Source: Acidimicrobiales bacterium (lineage in GTDB: Bacteria > Actinomycetota > Acidimicrobiia > Acidimicrobiales > JACCXE01). From it: a DNA stretch of 45,608 bases. The notes beneath the pieces are model-generated. The model worked only from the letters and a program-made list of their open reading frames with translations, made no database searches and was not told where the DNA came from. Below, one piece after another: positions 26,985 to 35,234 of this stretch. The position numbers and the translations under genes are program-made. Each line of letters opens with the position of its first letter. Within the stretch, counting starts at the first letter, position 1. The stretch lies in assembly GCA_035546775.1 (NCBI GenBank), contig DASZWD010000033.1:1-45608 (forward strand). Direction: 5' to 3'.

Positions 26985-27719
26985 GTGAAAGCACGCACTC
27001 TGTTGGGATTTGTTGGGTTGGCGCTGCTGGTGAGCGGCGCGGCGTCGGTGTGGGCGGTTGCCTCGCCACTGTCGCCGGGCTGCGCGGCGGCCGCTGAGGT
27101 CGGACCGACCGGTCCGTCGCCGAGCGAGGCGCAGGCGTTCGTGGCCAAGCTCAACGAGTTGCGCGTCTCGAAGGGCCTCAACGCACTGATCGTCGACTCC
27201 AACCTCACGGCGATCGCCCAGGAGTGGTCAGCGCAGATGGCGTCCAACGGCGCCATCTCGCATCGCAGCAACCTCAGCGCCGGTGTGACCTCGAACTGGC
27301 GGCGTCTGGGCGAGAACGTCGGCGTCGGCCCGACCGTCGACAACCTGATGGCGGCCTTCACGGCGAGCGCGACGCACTACGCCAACATGGTCGACCCGAG
27401 CTTCACCCACATCGGCGTCGGCACCTACCGGACCGCCGACGGCGTCGTCTACACGGCCCACGAGTTCGCCTACATCAAGGCGTCCGCTCCGGCTCCCGCG
27501 CCGGCTCCGGCCGTAACGCCGGCGGCCGCGTCGGCTCCGGCACCGCGGCGCGCCGCGGCCGTCACCGTCGCACCGGCGCCGTCGACCACGGCCGCACCGA
27601 CCAGCACCACTGCGGCGCCGACGACGACGACCGCGCCGCCGACCACAGTCGCGCCGCCCGTGACCGCGCACGCCACCGCGGCGCCGGCGCACCACGCCGG
27701 CCGCAGCTGCAACGCCTAG
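26985..27719 (+). CDS. Secreted CAP-domain (SCP/PR-1-like) protein
   Basis: This 244-aa exported protein has a signal peptide (about residues 3-25, LLGFVGLALLVSGAASVWA). The CAP domain (about 46-164) has VAKLNELRVSKGL, AQEWSAQMASNGAISHR (His93), WRRLGENVG (Glu110), HYANMVDPSFTHIGVG and AHEFAYI, matching the CAP cavity His/Glu residues. The remaining 80 residues are a Pro/Ala/Thr low-complexity tail ending in a single Cys. Function in bacteria is poorly defined (cell-wall or lipid association is suggested). The GTG start at 26985 overlaps a TGTTGGG repeat, and there is no clear ribosome site. It converges on the thiolase gene. Confidence 0.85.
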   Translation: MKARTLLGFVGLALLVSGAASVWAVASPLSPGCAAAAEVGPTGPSPSEAQAFVAKLNELRVSKGLNALIVDSNLTAIAQEWSAQMASNGAISHRSNLSAGVTSNWRRLGENVGVGPTVDNLMAAFTASATHYANMVDPSFTHIGVGTYRTADGVVYTAHEFAYIKASAPAPAPAPAVTPAAASAPAPRRAAAVTVAPAPSTTAAPTSTTAAPTTTTAPPTTVAPPVTAHATAAPAHHAGRSCNA

Positions 27720-27725
27720 CGGCGA

Positions 27726-28928
27726 CTACGCGTTGGGCTCTGAGCCCACCACGCTGATAAACGAGACGCACTCGCCGGGGGCGCCGCCGAGGTTGTGCGT
27801 GAGCCCGAGCTTCTTGCCGGCCTTGACCGATGCGATGGCGCGTTCGTCGGGCGCTTCGTTGCGCAGTTGGAGCCAGCACTCGAACAGCATCCGCAGGCCC
27901 GACGCGCCGATGGGGTGACCGAAGGACTTGAGGCCGCCGTCGGGGTTGACCGGCAGTTCGCCGCCGAGGTCGTAGGTGCCGGCGATCGCTTCTTTCCACG
28001 CCATGCCGCGCTCCGCGAAGCCGAGGTCTTCCATCAGGACGAGTTCGGTCGGCGTGAAACAGTCGTGGACTTCGGCCATCGCGAGCGACGCCCGCGGGTC
28101 GTCGATGCCCGCTTGCTTGTAGGCGTCTTCGGCCGAGCGCACGACTTCGGTGAAGGTGGTGTAGTCGTACTCGGGGTCGATCGGCCCGTTGGCCGGACCG
28201 GCGACGAAGCTGAGTGCCTTCACGAACAGCGGCTTGTCGGTGTAGCGGTGCGCGTCTTCGGCGCGCACGATGACCGCGGCGGCGGAGCCGTCGCTCACGC
28301 CTGAGCAGTCGAAGATGCCGAGTGGGCCGGCGACCAGTGGCGAATTGCAGATCGCCTCCTTCGACACTTCCTTGCGGAACTGGGCGCGGGGGTTCCGCGC
28401 GCCGTTGTAGTGGTTCTTCCACGCGATGCGCGTCAGCACGTCTTTCATCTCGTCGTCGGTGACGCCGTACTTCTTGCAGTACGCCGGCGCCAGGAGCGAG
28501 AACATCGCCGGTGCCGTCATCGCCGCCTGGGTGCCGTCGCCGGCGACGTCTCCCACGACGAGACCCGAGAACCCCGAGTCCTTCAGCTTCTCGACGCCGA
28601 TCGCCATCACGATGTCGTACGCGCCCGACGCCACGGCGTAGCAGGCGTTGCGGAACGCCTCGGAGCCGGTGGCGCAGAAGTTCTCGACGCGCGTGACGGG
28701 CTTGTAGTCGATCTTGAGCGGCCGGGCGAGGGTGAGGCCGCTGTAGCCCGATCCCATCGTGCCGAGCCAGAACGCGTCGATGTCGTCCTTGGCGACGCCC
28801 GCCGACGCGAACGCCGCGGTGGCGGCGTCGACGAGGAGGTCGTCGGCCGACTTGTCCCAGTGCTCGCCGAAGGGCGTGCAGCCCATGCCGACGATCGCGA
28901 CCTGATCGCAGATTCCCTTGGACGCCAT
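27726..28928 (-). CDS. SCP2-type thiolase (acetyl-CoA acetyltransferase family)
   Basis: This 400-aa thiolase of the SCPx/lipid-transfer family probably carries out thiolytic cleavage of 3-oxoacyl-CoA. Catalytic residues appear intact: Cys85 in NFCATGSEAF, His289 in EVHDCFTPTE, His338 in FGHPIGASG and Cys387 in GGAPGECVSF. The ATG is preceded by AAGGAGAG. It lies 1 bp after the HMG-CoA-synthase-like/OB gene and is the last gene of a five-gene minus-strand operon. Its paralogue at 42150-43319 has lost the His positions, a useful contrast. Confidence 0.9.
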   Translation of the reverse strand: MASKGICDQVAIVGMGCTPFGEHWDKSADDLLVDAATAAFASAGVAKDDIDAFWLGTMGSGYSGLTLARPLKIDYKPVTRVENFCATGSEAFRNACYAVASGAYDIVMAIGVEKLKDSGFSGLVVGDVAGDGTQAAMTAPAMFSLLAPAYCKKYGVTDDEMKDVLTRIAWKNHYNGARNPRAQFRKEVSKEAICNSPLVAGPLGIFDCSGVSDGSAAAVIVRAEDAHRYTDKPLFVKALSFVAGPANGPIDPEYDYTTFTEVVRSAEDAYKQAGIDDPRASLAMAEVHDCFTPTELVLMEDLGFAERGMAWKEAIAGTYDLGGELPVNPDGGLKSFGHPIGASGLRMLFECWLQLRNEAPDERAIASVKAGKKLGLTHNLGGAPGECVSFISVVGSEPNA

Positions 28929-28929
28929 G

Positions 28930-30354
28930 TCAGCGCTCTCCTTCAGTCGTGGCGCGGATCGGCCGCGCCTTCCAGAAATAGTTCTGTACGCCCTGCGTCT
29001 CGTACAGCCGGCGGAACGTCATCTCGACGCGGTCGCCGATACGCACCGCGGCCGGGTCGACGTCGGTGAGCTCGCACTGGAAGCGGCCGCCGCCGTCGAA
29101 GTCGAGCACCGCCACGACCACCGGCGGGTTGAGCGAGAACGCGAGGCGGTCGACGGTGTAAGTGGCGATGGTGGCCTGCGCGTTCGCCAGCGACTCGGTC
29201 GACATGTGGTCGACGGCGCCGCAGCGCACGCACACACGCTGCGGCGGCAGGTGGCGCGTCGTGCAGTCGTCGCAGCGGCTGGCGACGAAGCCGAACTTCC
29301 AGTGCTCGCTGCGGAACGACGGCGGCGCGGCCGGGCGCAATGGTTCGGGCCGGCGCGGCGGCTCGCGGTGCAGCACGCCGCGCCACGTGAGGAACGACGC
29401 GTACGGCAGGGCGTCGTTGCCCGACGCCACGAGCGACGCCACCGACGCCGGCCGGCGCGCCGCGGTGATCGCGTCGGTGACGCGGAATACCAGCGCGTCG
29501 GCGCCGTCGGCGACCGACACCGCGAGGATCAACTGGCCGGGCGTGGCGCGGTCGAGGGCGTCGGCGAGGCCGAGACCGAGGAAGGCTGCGCCGGCGTTGC
29601 CCACGGTTGCGGTTAGGTCGGCCCCGAACGCATCGGCGCGCACGCCGAGGCCGCCGGCAATGACGCGGTTGGCGCGCGTGTGCAGCCCGCCGATCACGAC
29701 GGCGTCGATCTCGTCGGCGGTGACACCGGCGCTTTTGAGCGCATCGTTGACGGCGTTGTGGGCCAGCGGCACGTACGCCTGCTCGCCGAAGCGCTCCTCC
29801 CACTGGCCCGACGACGTCGCGCCGGGCACGCGCCACCGGTCGAGGAACTCGGCGCTGGAAGCACCGGTGCCGATCAACTCCGCGATCACGTTGTCGCCGG
29901 ACCCGATCAGGAACGCGGCGGCGGCGTCGCCGCCGCCGGCTTCGTCGGCGCCGCCGGGCAAACCGATGCGGATGTCGGATGTCACGACCAGACTCGGTGC
30001 GTCGCCGCGCAGCGCGAGGCGCAACGCGCCGACCGCAGATCGCGTCGCGCCGAGCGCGTCGAACGCGGGAACCGACTCGTCGAGCATGAGCGCGGCGTGG
30101 ATCGCGGTGGCGTTGGTCTTGTCGAGGTACGCCGGCGCGGTCGTCGCGAACACGACGGCCTCGGGATGGGCGCCGTCGGGCGCGGCCGCGAGGCAGGCGC
30201 GCGCCGCTTCGACGCCCATCGACGTGGAGTCCTCGTCGTACGACGCCACCGCGCGCGTCCCACGGCCACCGCCGGCGCCGAGCACGGCGGTGATGGCGCT
30301 GCGCTGCAAGCGGTTGTACGGGACGTAAGCGCCGTAGCTGATGAGCCCCGTCAT
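28930..30354 (-). CDS. HMG-CoA-synthase-like protein fused to a DUF35 zinc-ribbon/OB domain
   Basis: This 474-aa fusion has a thiolase-fold HMG-CoA-synthase-like part (about 1-335), opening with ISYGAYVPYNRLQRSAI. A DUF35 module follows, with a zinc ribbon (Cys361, Cys364, Cys375, Cys378) and an OB fold ending near the C-terminus. At the position where HMG-CoA synthase has its acyl-Cys (EACYAATAG in bacterial enzymes), this protein has GATRSAVGAL, so the nucleophile appears to be Thr104. It may be a retro-aldolase or binding partner rather than a synthase. I start at the ATG ending at 30354, which overlaps the upstream stop; the longer frame lies inside the upstream gene. Confidence 0.82.
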   Translation of the reverse strand: MTGLISYGAYVPYNRLQRSAITAVLGAGGGRGTRAVASYDEDSTSMGVEAARACLAAAPDGAHPEAVVFATTAPAYLDKTNATAIHAALMLDESVPAFDALGATRSAVGALRLALRGDAPSLVVTSDIRIGLPGGADEAGGGDAAAAFLIGSGDNVIAELIGTGASSAEFLDRWRVPGATSSGQWEERFGEQAYVPLAHNAVNDALKSAGVTADEIDAVVIGGLHTRANRVIAGGLGVRADAFGADLTATVGNAGAAFLGLGLADALDRATPGQLILAVSVADGADALVFRVTDAITAARRPASVASLVASGNDALPYASFLTWRGVLHREPPRRPEPLRPAAPPSFRSEHWKFGFVASRCDDCTTRHLPPQRVCVRCGAVDHMSTESLANAQATIATYTVDRLAFSLNPPVVVAVLDFDGGGRFQCELTDVDPAAVRIGDRVEMTFRRLYETQGVQNYFWKARPIRATTEGER

Positions 30355-30653
30355 GCGAACACCGTCGGCACGTCGGACTCGATCCACAAGTCGCGGCTCA
30401 ACTTCTCCGGGTCGATGCCGGCGCGCTGGAGGAACTCGGCACGCTGCTCCATGTCGTATTTGGCGAACGCCTGCTCGAAGGCTTCCACGCTCTCCCACCG
30501 CTCGACGAAGGTGACGCGGTTGGGGTTGCCGTGGGCCTGGAACACCTCGAGCGACACGAAGCCTTCGGGGTGCGCAACCTGACCGTTGAGCCAGATCATG
30601 GCGTCGCGGAAGGCCTCGTAGCTGGGCACCTCAGCGCTTGCTTGCAGCAACAT
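30351..30653 (-). CDS. Small ABM-domain (antibiotic biosynthesis monooxygenase-like) protein
   Basis: This 100-aa protein has the dimeric alpha/beta-barrel layout of ABM/EthD-like proteins: a beta strand (MLLQASAEV), helix (YEAFRDAMIWLNGQV), strand (GFVSLEVFQ), strand (RVTFVERWESVEAFEQAFAK) and a C-terminal helix. It overlaps the acyl-CoA dehydrogenase upstream by 23 bp and the HMG-synthase-like gene downstream by 4 bp, so it is translationally coupled within the operon. It may be a small oxygenase or a ligand-binding protein. No catalytic residues can be assigned. Confidence 0.72.
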   Translation of the reverse strand: MLLQASAEVPSYEAFRDAMIWLNGQVAHPEGFVSLEVFQAHGNPNRVTFVERWESVEAFEQAFAKYDMEQRAEFLQRAGIDPEKLSRDLWIESDVPTVFA

Positions 30654-31869
30654 GCATGTCTCCTAGTTCGCGGAACGGTACGTCGCGGTCGAAACTCGGC
30701 TCGCGCGGAAGCCCGAGGACGGTTTCGCCGATGATGTTGCGCTGGATCTCGTCGGTGCCGCCGCCGATGTGCATGGCGAAGCTGGCGAGGATGCTGTCGC
30801 CCCAGCGCGTCGCTTCGGCGTCGTGGTCGCCGAGCAACATGCCCGCCGCACCCACCAAGCCCGCGCCCGCGAGTGCGACGTCGGTGCCGGCGATGGCGGC
30901 GAACAGTTTCAGCACCGACACTTCGGGGCCGGGGATCGCGTTGCGCGACAGCGCGGTCCGCACGCGGGCGGTCGTCAGGTCGAACAAGCGCGCCAGCGTG
31001 TAGGCCCGTGCCACGCGCTGGCGGGCGACGGTGTCGGCCCGCGTCTCGCGCGCCAGGGTGAGGAGCGGCGCGATCGTGTCGCTCATCGGCACCATCGCAC
31101 CGGCGGACAACCGCTCGTTCATCATCGTGGTGCGCGCCACGCGCCAGCCGTCGTTGTAGTCGCCGACCAGGTTCGCCGCCGGCAGGCGCACGTCGTTGAA
31201 GAACACCTCGTTGAAATGTGACGCGCCGTTGAGTTGCTTCAGCGGGCGCACCTCCACGCCGGACGTGTCCATCGGGACGATGAAGGCCGAGATGCCGTGG
31301 TGCTTCGGCACGTCCGGATCGGTGCGGAAGACGCCGAGGCCGAGGTCGCAGTAGTGCGCGCCGCTCGTCCACACCTTCTGGCCGTTGAGGACGAAGTCGT
31401 CTCCGTCGCGCTCGGCGCGGGACTTCAGCCCCGCGAGATCGGACCCGGCATCGGGCTCGCTCCACAGCTGGCACCAGATCTCGTCGCCGGTCGCCATCGG
31501 GGGCAGGTAGCGCTGCTTCTGCTCGTCGCTGCCGTGGGCGATGATCGTGGGCCCGATCATGCCGAGGCCGATCGTGAAGAGCTGGACGGGCACGTCGTAG
31601 CGCGCCAGTTCCTCGTTGTAGACGATCGACTCGAGCGGTCCGGCGCCGCGGCCCCCGTATTCCTTCGGCCAGGTCAGCGCGCCCCAACCCGCGTCGAACA
31701 GCTCGCGCTGCCACTTCTTGCCGAGCGCGATGCCTTCGGGCGTGTCGTCGAAGCCCTGGAGCACCGACAGCGACTGCGATGCCGTGTCCTTCAGCTCGGC
31801 GTGCGCGTCGAACCAGGCGCGCACCTCGGCGCGGAACGCGGCCTCGGTGGGAGAGTCTTCGAAGTCCAC
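30631..31869 (-). CDS. Acyl-CoA dehydrogenase (FadE family, copy 2)
   Basis: This 412-aa flavoenzyme has MDFEDSPTEAAFRAEVRAWF at the N-terminus, then WCQLWSEPDAGSDLAGL and LNGQKVWTSGAH in the middle domain, and IGGGTDEIQRNIIGE near the C-terminus. The Glu that precedes GT in MCAD-like enzymes is Gly here, as in the group with GGTDEIQ, so the base must come from another helix. The GTG start lies 5 bp after the preceding stop. It is co-transcribed with the ABM, HMG-synthase-like and thiolase genes. Copy 3 at 39638-40837 is its close paralogue. Confidence 0.9.
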   Translation of the reverse strand: MDFEDSPTEAAFRAEVRAWFDAHAELKDTASQSLSVLQGFDDTPEGIALGKKWQRELFDAGWGALTWPKEYGGRGAGPLESIVYNEELARYDVPVQLFTIGLGMIGPTIIAHGSDEQKQRYLPPMATGDEIWCQLWSEPDAGSDLAGLKSRAERDGDDFVLNGQKVWTSGAHYCDLGLGVFRTDPDVPKHHGISAFIVPMDTSGVEVRPLKQLNGASHFNEVFFNDVRLPAANLVGDYNDGWRVARTTMMNERLSAGAMVPMSDTIAPLLTLARETRADTVARQRVARAYTLARLFDLTTARVRTALSRNAIPGPEVSVLKLFAAIAGTDVALAGAGLVGAAGMLLGDHDAEATRWGDSILASFAMHIGGGTDEIQRNIIGETVLGLPREPSFDRDVPFRELGDMHVAASKR

Positions 31870-31874
31870 GGCGC

Positions 31875-32345
31875 TCAGCCCTGCCGCGGGCTGGTCATGG
31901 CCACGACGGCGTTGTGCAACCAGTGCATCCCGCCGAGCGCGTCGCGCAGCTGCGGGGGCATCGGGGTGCGCACGATTCGCTCGAGCTTCCCGTCGGCTTC
32001 GAGCTGGGCGGCGAGTGTGCCGACTTCGGCGTCGCGCGCCGTGTCGGCGCCGAAGACGTGGTGGGCGAGCGGTTCGACGGTTTCCCAGTCGGCGATGTTG
32101 TTGCTGTCGGCGTCGGCCGGCGGCAGTTCGACCGCGGAGGTCACGACACCGTCACGGACGCGCACGACCCACCCGACGCGTTCGGCGCCCGCCGGCAACA
32201 GCCGCGGCGGGACGTCGACGAACTCCTCGCCGAACACGTAGTCGACACCGCGCAGGTCCACCCCGGAGTCGGCGACCTTCTTGTCGATCAGGTCACACAG
32301 CGCCTGGAGCCACGCCTGGCTCGCGAACTCGTGCGTCTGCGTCAT
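31875..32345 (-). CDS. Small SCP2-like protein of uncertain function
   Basis: This 156-aa protein begins EFASQAWLQALCDLIDKKVA and continues with VGWVVRVRDGVVTSAVE and a C-terminal helical region. The opening helix followed by strands recalls SCP2 sterol-carrier domains, but the match is weak and may be wrong. The ATG is preceded by GAGGGG. It is the first gene of the operon running to the thiolase at 27726. It diverges from the DinB-like gene, with a candidate operator 20-33 bp upstream of its start. Confidence 0.6.
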   Translation of the reverse strand: MTQTHEFASQAWLQALCDLIDKKVADSGVDLRGVDYVFGEEFVDVPPRLLPAGAERVGWVVRVRDGVVTSAVELPPADADSNNIADWETVEPLAHHVFGADTARDAEVGTLAAQLEADGKLERIVRTPMPPQLRDALGGMHWLHNAVVAMTSPRQG

Positions 32346-32364
32346 GCACCCCTCGCTCTCGATG

Positions 32365-32378
32365 TAAACGACGGTTGA
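32365..32378. promoter_or_regulatory. Candidate TetR-type operator between divergent operons
   Basis: TAAACGACGGTTGA fits TnAAy-N4-GTTnA. It shares the exact 10-mer AACGACGGTT with the perfect inverted repeat at 21955-21976, and it aligns at 16 of 20 positions with 36811-36830 (including the CTCTAG that follows). It lies the same distance (14 bp) from a TAACGT -10 box as the 21959 site does. Confidence 0.45.
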
Positions 32379-32391
32379 CTCTAGCGTGGGT

Positions 32392-32397
32392 TAACGT
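32392..32397 (+). promoter_or_regulatory. Candidate -10 for the DinB-like gene
   Basis: TAACGT lies 10 nt before the GTG at 32408. CGACGG lies 17 bp upstream. The mRNA leader would be only a few nt long. Confidence 0.4.
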
Positions 32398-32407
32398 CCG
32401 CGTCGCC

Positions 32408-33190
32408 GTGGACATCCTCGCTGACCTCGCCGACGAATACGCCGCACTCGACGCGCTCGTCGCCGACCTCGACGCGGCGGGCCTCGACACGCTCACGCCC
32501 GCCGAGGGGTTCACCGTGCGCGACGAGTTGTCGCACCTCGCATTCAGCGAGGAGTTGGCGTCGCTCGCCGCGCTGGACGCCGATGCGTTCCGGGCCAAGC
32601 TCGACGACCTGCTCGCCGATCTCCTCAGCGCCGAGGGCGGCCCGAAGCTGCGGGCGGCGTCGATGGCGCCCGCCGAGTTGATCGGGTGGTGGCGCACCGA
32701 ACGGCAGCGCACGCTCGACGCGTTGCGCGCCCACGCCGTCACGGACCGCATCCCGTGGGTCGTCGGCGACATGAGCGTGACGTCGTTCGCCACCGCCCGT
32801 CTGATGGAGACGTGGGCGCACGGCCAGGACGTCGTCGATGCGTTGGGTCTCGACCGCGCGCCCACGGCGCGGCTGCGTCACATCGCGGAGCTCGGCGTGC
32901 GGACGCGCGGCTTCAGCTACGCCGTGCGCGGGATGGCGAAACCCGACGCCGACGTGCGCGTTGCGCTCACCGGTCCCGACGGCGACGCGTGGGAATGGGG
33001 CGCGCCCGATGCGGCCGACTCCGTCACCGGCCCGGCGCTCGACTTCTGCCTCGTCGTCACCCAGCGCCGCCACGTGCTCGACACCGCGCTCGAGGTGACG
33101 GGCGCCGCCGCCGATGAGTGGATGGCGATCGCCCAGGCCTTCGCCGGCCCCCCGACCGACGGCCGCCCCGCCGGCAGCTTCCCTCGTTAG
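32408..33190 (+). CDS. DinB-like metal-binding protein (TIGR03084 / mycothiol-dependent maleylpyruvate isomerase family)
   Basis: This 260-aa protein has a four-helix DinB-type domain with metal-ligand His43 in LSHLAFSEE and His138 in ETWAHGQDVVDALG, the pattern of the mycothiol-dependent maleylpyruvate isomerase family. The C-terminal part (WEWGAPDAADSVTGPALDFCLVVTQRR) matches the usual C-terminal layout. The GTG at 32408 is the best start; the frame is open far upstream but the homology is not. Members are found mainly in mycothiol-producing actinobacteria. The reaction is unknown. It is divergent from the SCP2-like gene and appears monocistronic. Confidence 0.85.
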   Translation: MDILADLADEYAALDALVADLDAAGLDTLTPAEGFTVRDELSHLAFSEELASLAALDADAFRAKLDDLLADLLSAEGGPKLRAASMAPAELIGWWRTERQRTLDALRAHAVTDRIPWVVGDMSVTSFATARLMETWAHGQDVVDALGLDRAPTARLRHIAELGVRTRGFSYAVRGMAKPDADVRVALTGPDGDAWEWGAPDAADSVTGPALDFCLVVTQRRHVLDTALEVTGAAADEWMAIAQAFAGPPTDGRPAGSFPR

Positions 33191-33809
33191 CCGGCCTTCG
33201 CGAGCGCGGGTCGAACCGTCCCACCACGACACGACGCCGGCACTCCCCGAACGTCACTTTTGCGACGCTTTCTGGGGGGCGAATTGGGCTCCGAGCACCG
33301 GTTTCACCCCCGCAAACGGGCGTGAGTCTTGTGGGTCCCCGGCCGCCGGCTCGTGGCGCCGCTCGGGTCATTTAGCCGGCATTCGGTTCGAGGCGTTGCA
33401 GGACCCATCGGGGCCCACCCCGTGGTCTTGGGTGTTTCCGGTTGAGCCGACAAATACGCGACGAGGTCGTCCTCGGTGTACAGATCGCACCAAGCCCCGA
33501 CCCGAACGACGCGCAAAGTCACCATCAGATCGTGGTCGATGGATGGTTCCCAAGGCGCGTCCTAGCGCCGGACAGGAAAACGTCCCCTCGGGACTTCGCG
33601 ACCCAAGGGCTGTTCCGCGAACCGCCTTGGCGGAGCGCGAGAAGTGCCGCTCTCGCGTGGTCAGGTAGGCCGCGCAGGCGTCGCCTGCCGGAGCCCGTTG
33701 GCGACGACAGTCGCGCCACACCTGTTTCTTTCACGGAGCGATGCCGATCTCGACAGTCGCGAAAGTGGAGAAGAATCCACATTGTGGCTCGTCGGTGTCG
33801 GCGGCGCTT
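33191..33809. other. 619-bp stretch with no convincing gene
   Basis: No frame here gives a protein that I recognise. Structures seen are a 7-bp stem CGCGAGA/TCTCGCG with an 8-nt loop (about 33635-33660), a dyad GCAGGCG-T-CGCCTGC near 33675-33689, and the 11-mer CGACAGTCGCG twice (33705-33715 and 33751-33761). A minus-strand frame (33304-33525) begins with a short helix-turn-helix-like stretch (LYTEDDLVAYL) and then loses coding character. The segment could be a decayed mobile element or an old gene remnant. It is the longest gene-free stretch in an otherwise very compact window. Confidence 0.55.
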
Positions 33810-35234
33810 CTATGACGACGGGGCGAGCTTCGGCCAGGGGTGGAGTTCTTCGAAGCGGGCGGCGACGGCGAGGGCGAGTGCGTCATCGTGACGGCGCGCC
33901 ACGATCTGCATCCCGACGGGTAACCCGTCGACGAAGCCCGCGGGGACCGACACGACGGGATTGCCGGAGAAGTTGAACGGCGCCACGAACGCGGCTGGTG
34001 CCGCCGGGCCGATCTCTTCGCCGTCCACTACCCGCGGGATGGGGCCGGCGGCGCCGAAGGCGGTCATCGGCATCGTCGGCATGAGGATGACGTCGACCTC
34101 GTCGAAGAGCGACGCGATCGCCATGTTCACTGCGTGGCGCGCCTGGTGATTGGCGGCCACGCCCTCGATGGTGAGGGCCGACGGGTCGAAGGACCCCATG
34201 AGCAGGTCGGCGGCGCCCTCGGTGTTCATCATGTTGGTCATGACCTCGGGCATGGCATCGACGGTGGTCGGGTCCCAGTCGGCGCGCACGAGCGCGCCGC
34301 CGAGGGTCAGCATCGGCGGCAGGTCGAGCGCCAGGCCGTCGACGCGCCGCAAACCGGTGCCGGCGATCAGAGTTGTGGCCGCGGCCTCGACGACGTCTCC
34401 GACCGCCGGTTCGGACGGCGAGAGGCTGTTGCGCCGCAGCACGGCGACGCGAACGCCGCTGAGGTCGATCTCCTCGATGGCGCGCTCGAAGGGCACCTCA
34501 GGTGCGGGCAGCGACATCGGGTCGCGCTGGTCGACGCCGGCGGCGCAGTCGAGATAGCGCGCCGCGTCGCCCACCGACCGCGCCAGCGGCCCGTAGTGCG
34601 TGAGATTGGCCCCGCCGAGGTACCCGGGGCCGCGGGGGATGCGACCGAGGGTTCCCTTCACGCCGACGACGCCACAGCAGGCGGACGGCGTGCGGATCGA
34701 GCCGCCCATGTCGCTGCCGGTCGCGAGGGCTACGAGCCCCGCGACGAGCGATGCCGCCGCGCCGCCGCTCGAGCCGCCGGGGGTGCGTTCGAGGTTCCAC
34801 GGGTTGCGGGTCACGCCGTGCAGGACCGAGTTGGTGAAGAACAGCAGGCCGAGTTCGGGCGACGCGGTGAGGCCGACGGGCACGGCGCCGGCGGCGAGCA
34901 GGCGCGCCGACATGGTGGTGGTGTGCGTGGCGATGTTGTCCTTGAACGCGGTGCTGGCCCGCGTCTCGGGCCACCCCTCGACCGACTCGAGTTCCTTGAT
35001 GCCGAGCGGGACGCCGGCGAGCGGGCCCGGGTCCTCGCCGCGCTTGACCGCGGCGTCGACGTCGGCGGCGACGCCGCGCGCCCGCGCTTCGTCGAGGAAG
35101 ACCATCGCGTTGATGGCGTCGTTGTGCGACTCGATGCGGGCGAGGTGCTCGTCGAGGACGTCGACGGCGCTGAGCTTTCCGGCGCGAACTTCGTCGGCGA
35201 TGGTGCGGGCGTCGAGCCCGATCGAGGTGTCCAT
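33810..35234 (-). CDS. Amidase signature family enzyme (copy 3)
   Basis: This 474-aa amidase has Lys80 in GVPLGIKEL, Ser155 in TPGGSSGG and Ser179 in SDMGGSIRTPS, with family spacing intact. The ATG ending at 35234 overlaps the TGA of the upstream FadD-like gene (TGATG), so translation is coupled: amide hydrolysis may release the acid that the ligase activates. The open frame extends further upstream but only inside the ligase gene. It ends at the 619-bp gene-free stretch. The substrate is unknown. Confidence 0.9.
   Translation of the reverse strand: MDTSIGLDARTIADEVRAGKLSAVDVLDEHLARIESHNDAINAMVFLDEARARGVAADVDAAVKRGEDPGPLAGVPLGIKELESVEGWPETRASTAFKDNIATHTTTMSARLLAAGAVPVGLTASPELGLLFFTNSVLHGVTRNPWNLERTPGGSSGGAAASLVAGLVALATGSDMGGSIRTPSACCGVVGVKGTLGRIPRGPGYLGGANLTHYGPLARSVGDAARYLDCAAGVDQRDPMSLPAPEVPFERAIEEIDLSGVRVAVLRRNSLSPSEPAVGDVVEAAATTLIAGTGLRRVDGLALDLPPMLTLGGALVRADWDPTTVDAMPEVMTNMMNTEGAADLLMGSFDPSALTIEGVAANHQARHAVNMAIASLFDEVDVILMPTMPMTAFGAAGPIPRVVDGEEIGPAAPAAFVAPFNFSGNPVVSVPAGFVDGLPVGMQIVARRHDDALALAVAARFEELHPWPKLAPSS

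Noticed and set aside
33304-33525. Small minus-strand frame with an HTH-like start (LYTEDDLVAYL)
   Set aside because: Only about 25 residues look protein-like, the rest is compositionally random, and no ribosome site was seen; kept only as a note on the gene-free stretch.
33442-33891. 149-aa plus-strand frame in the gene-free stretch
   Set aside because: It runs into the end of the opposite-strand amidase, is rich in Arg and Ser and matches no family.
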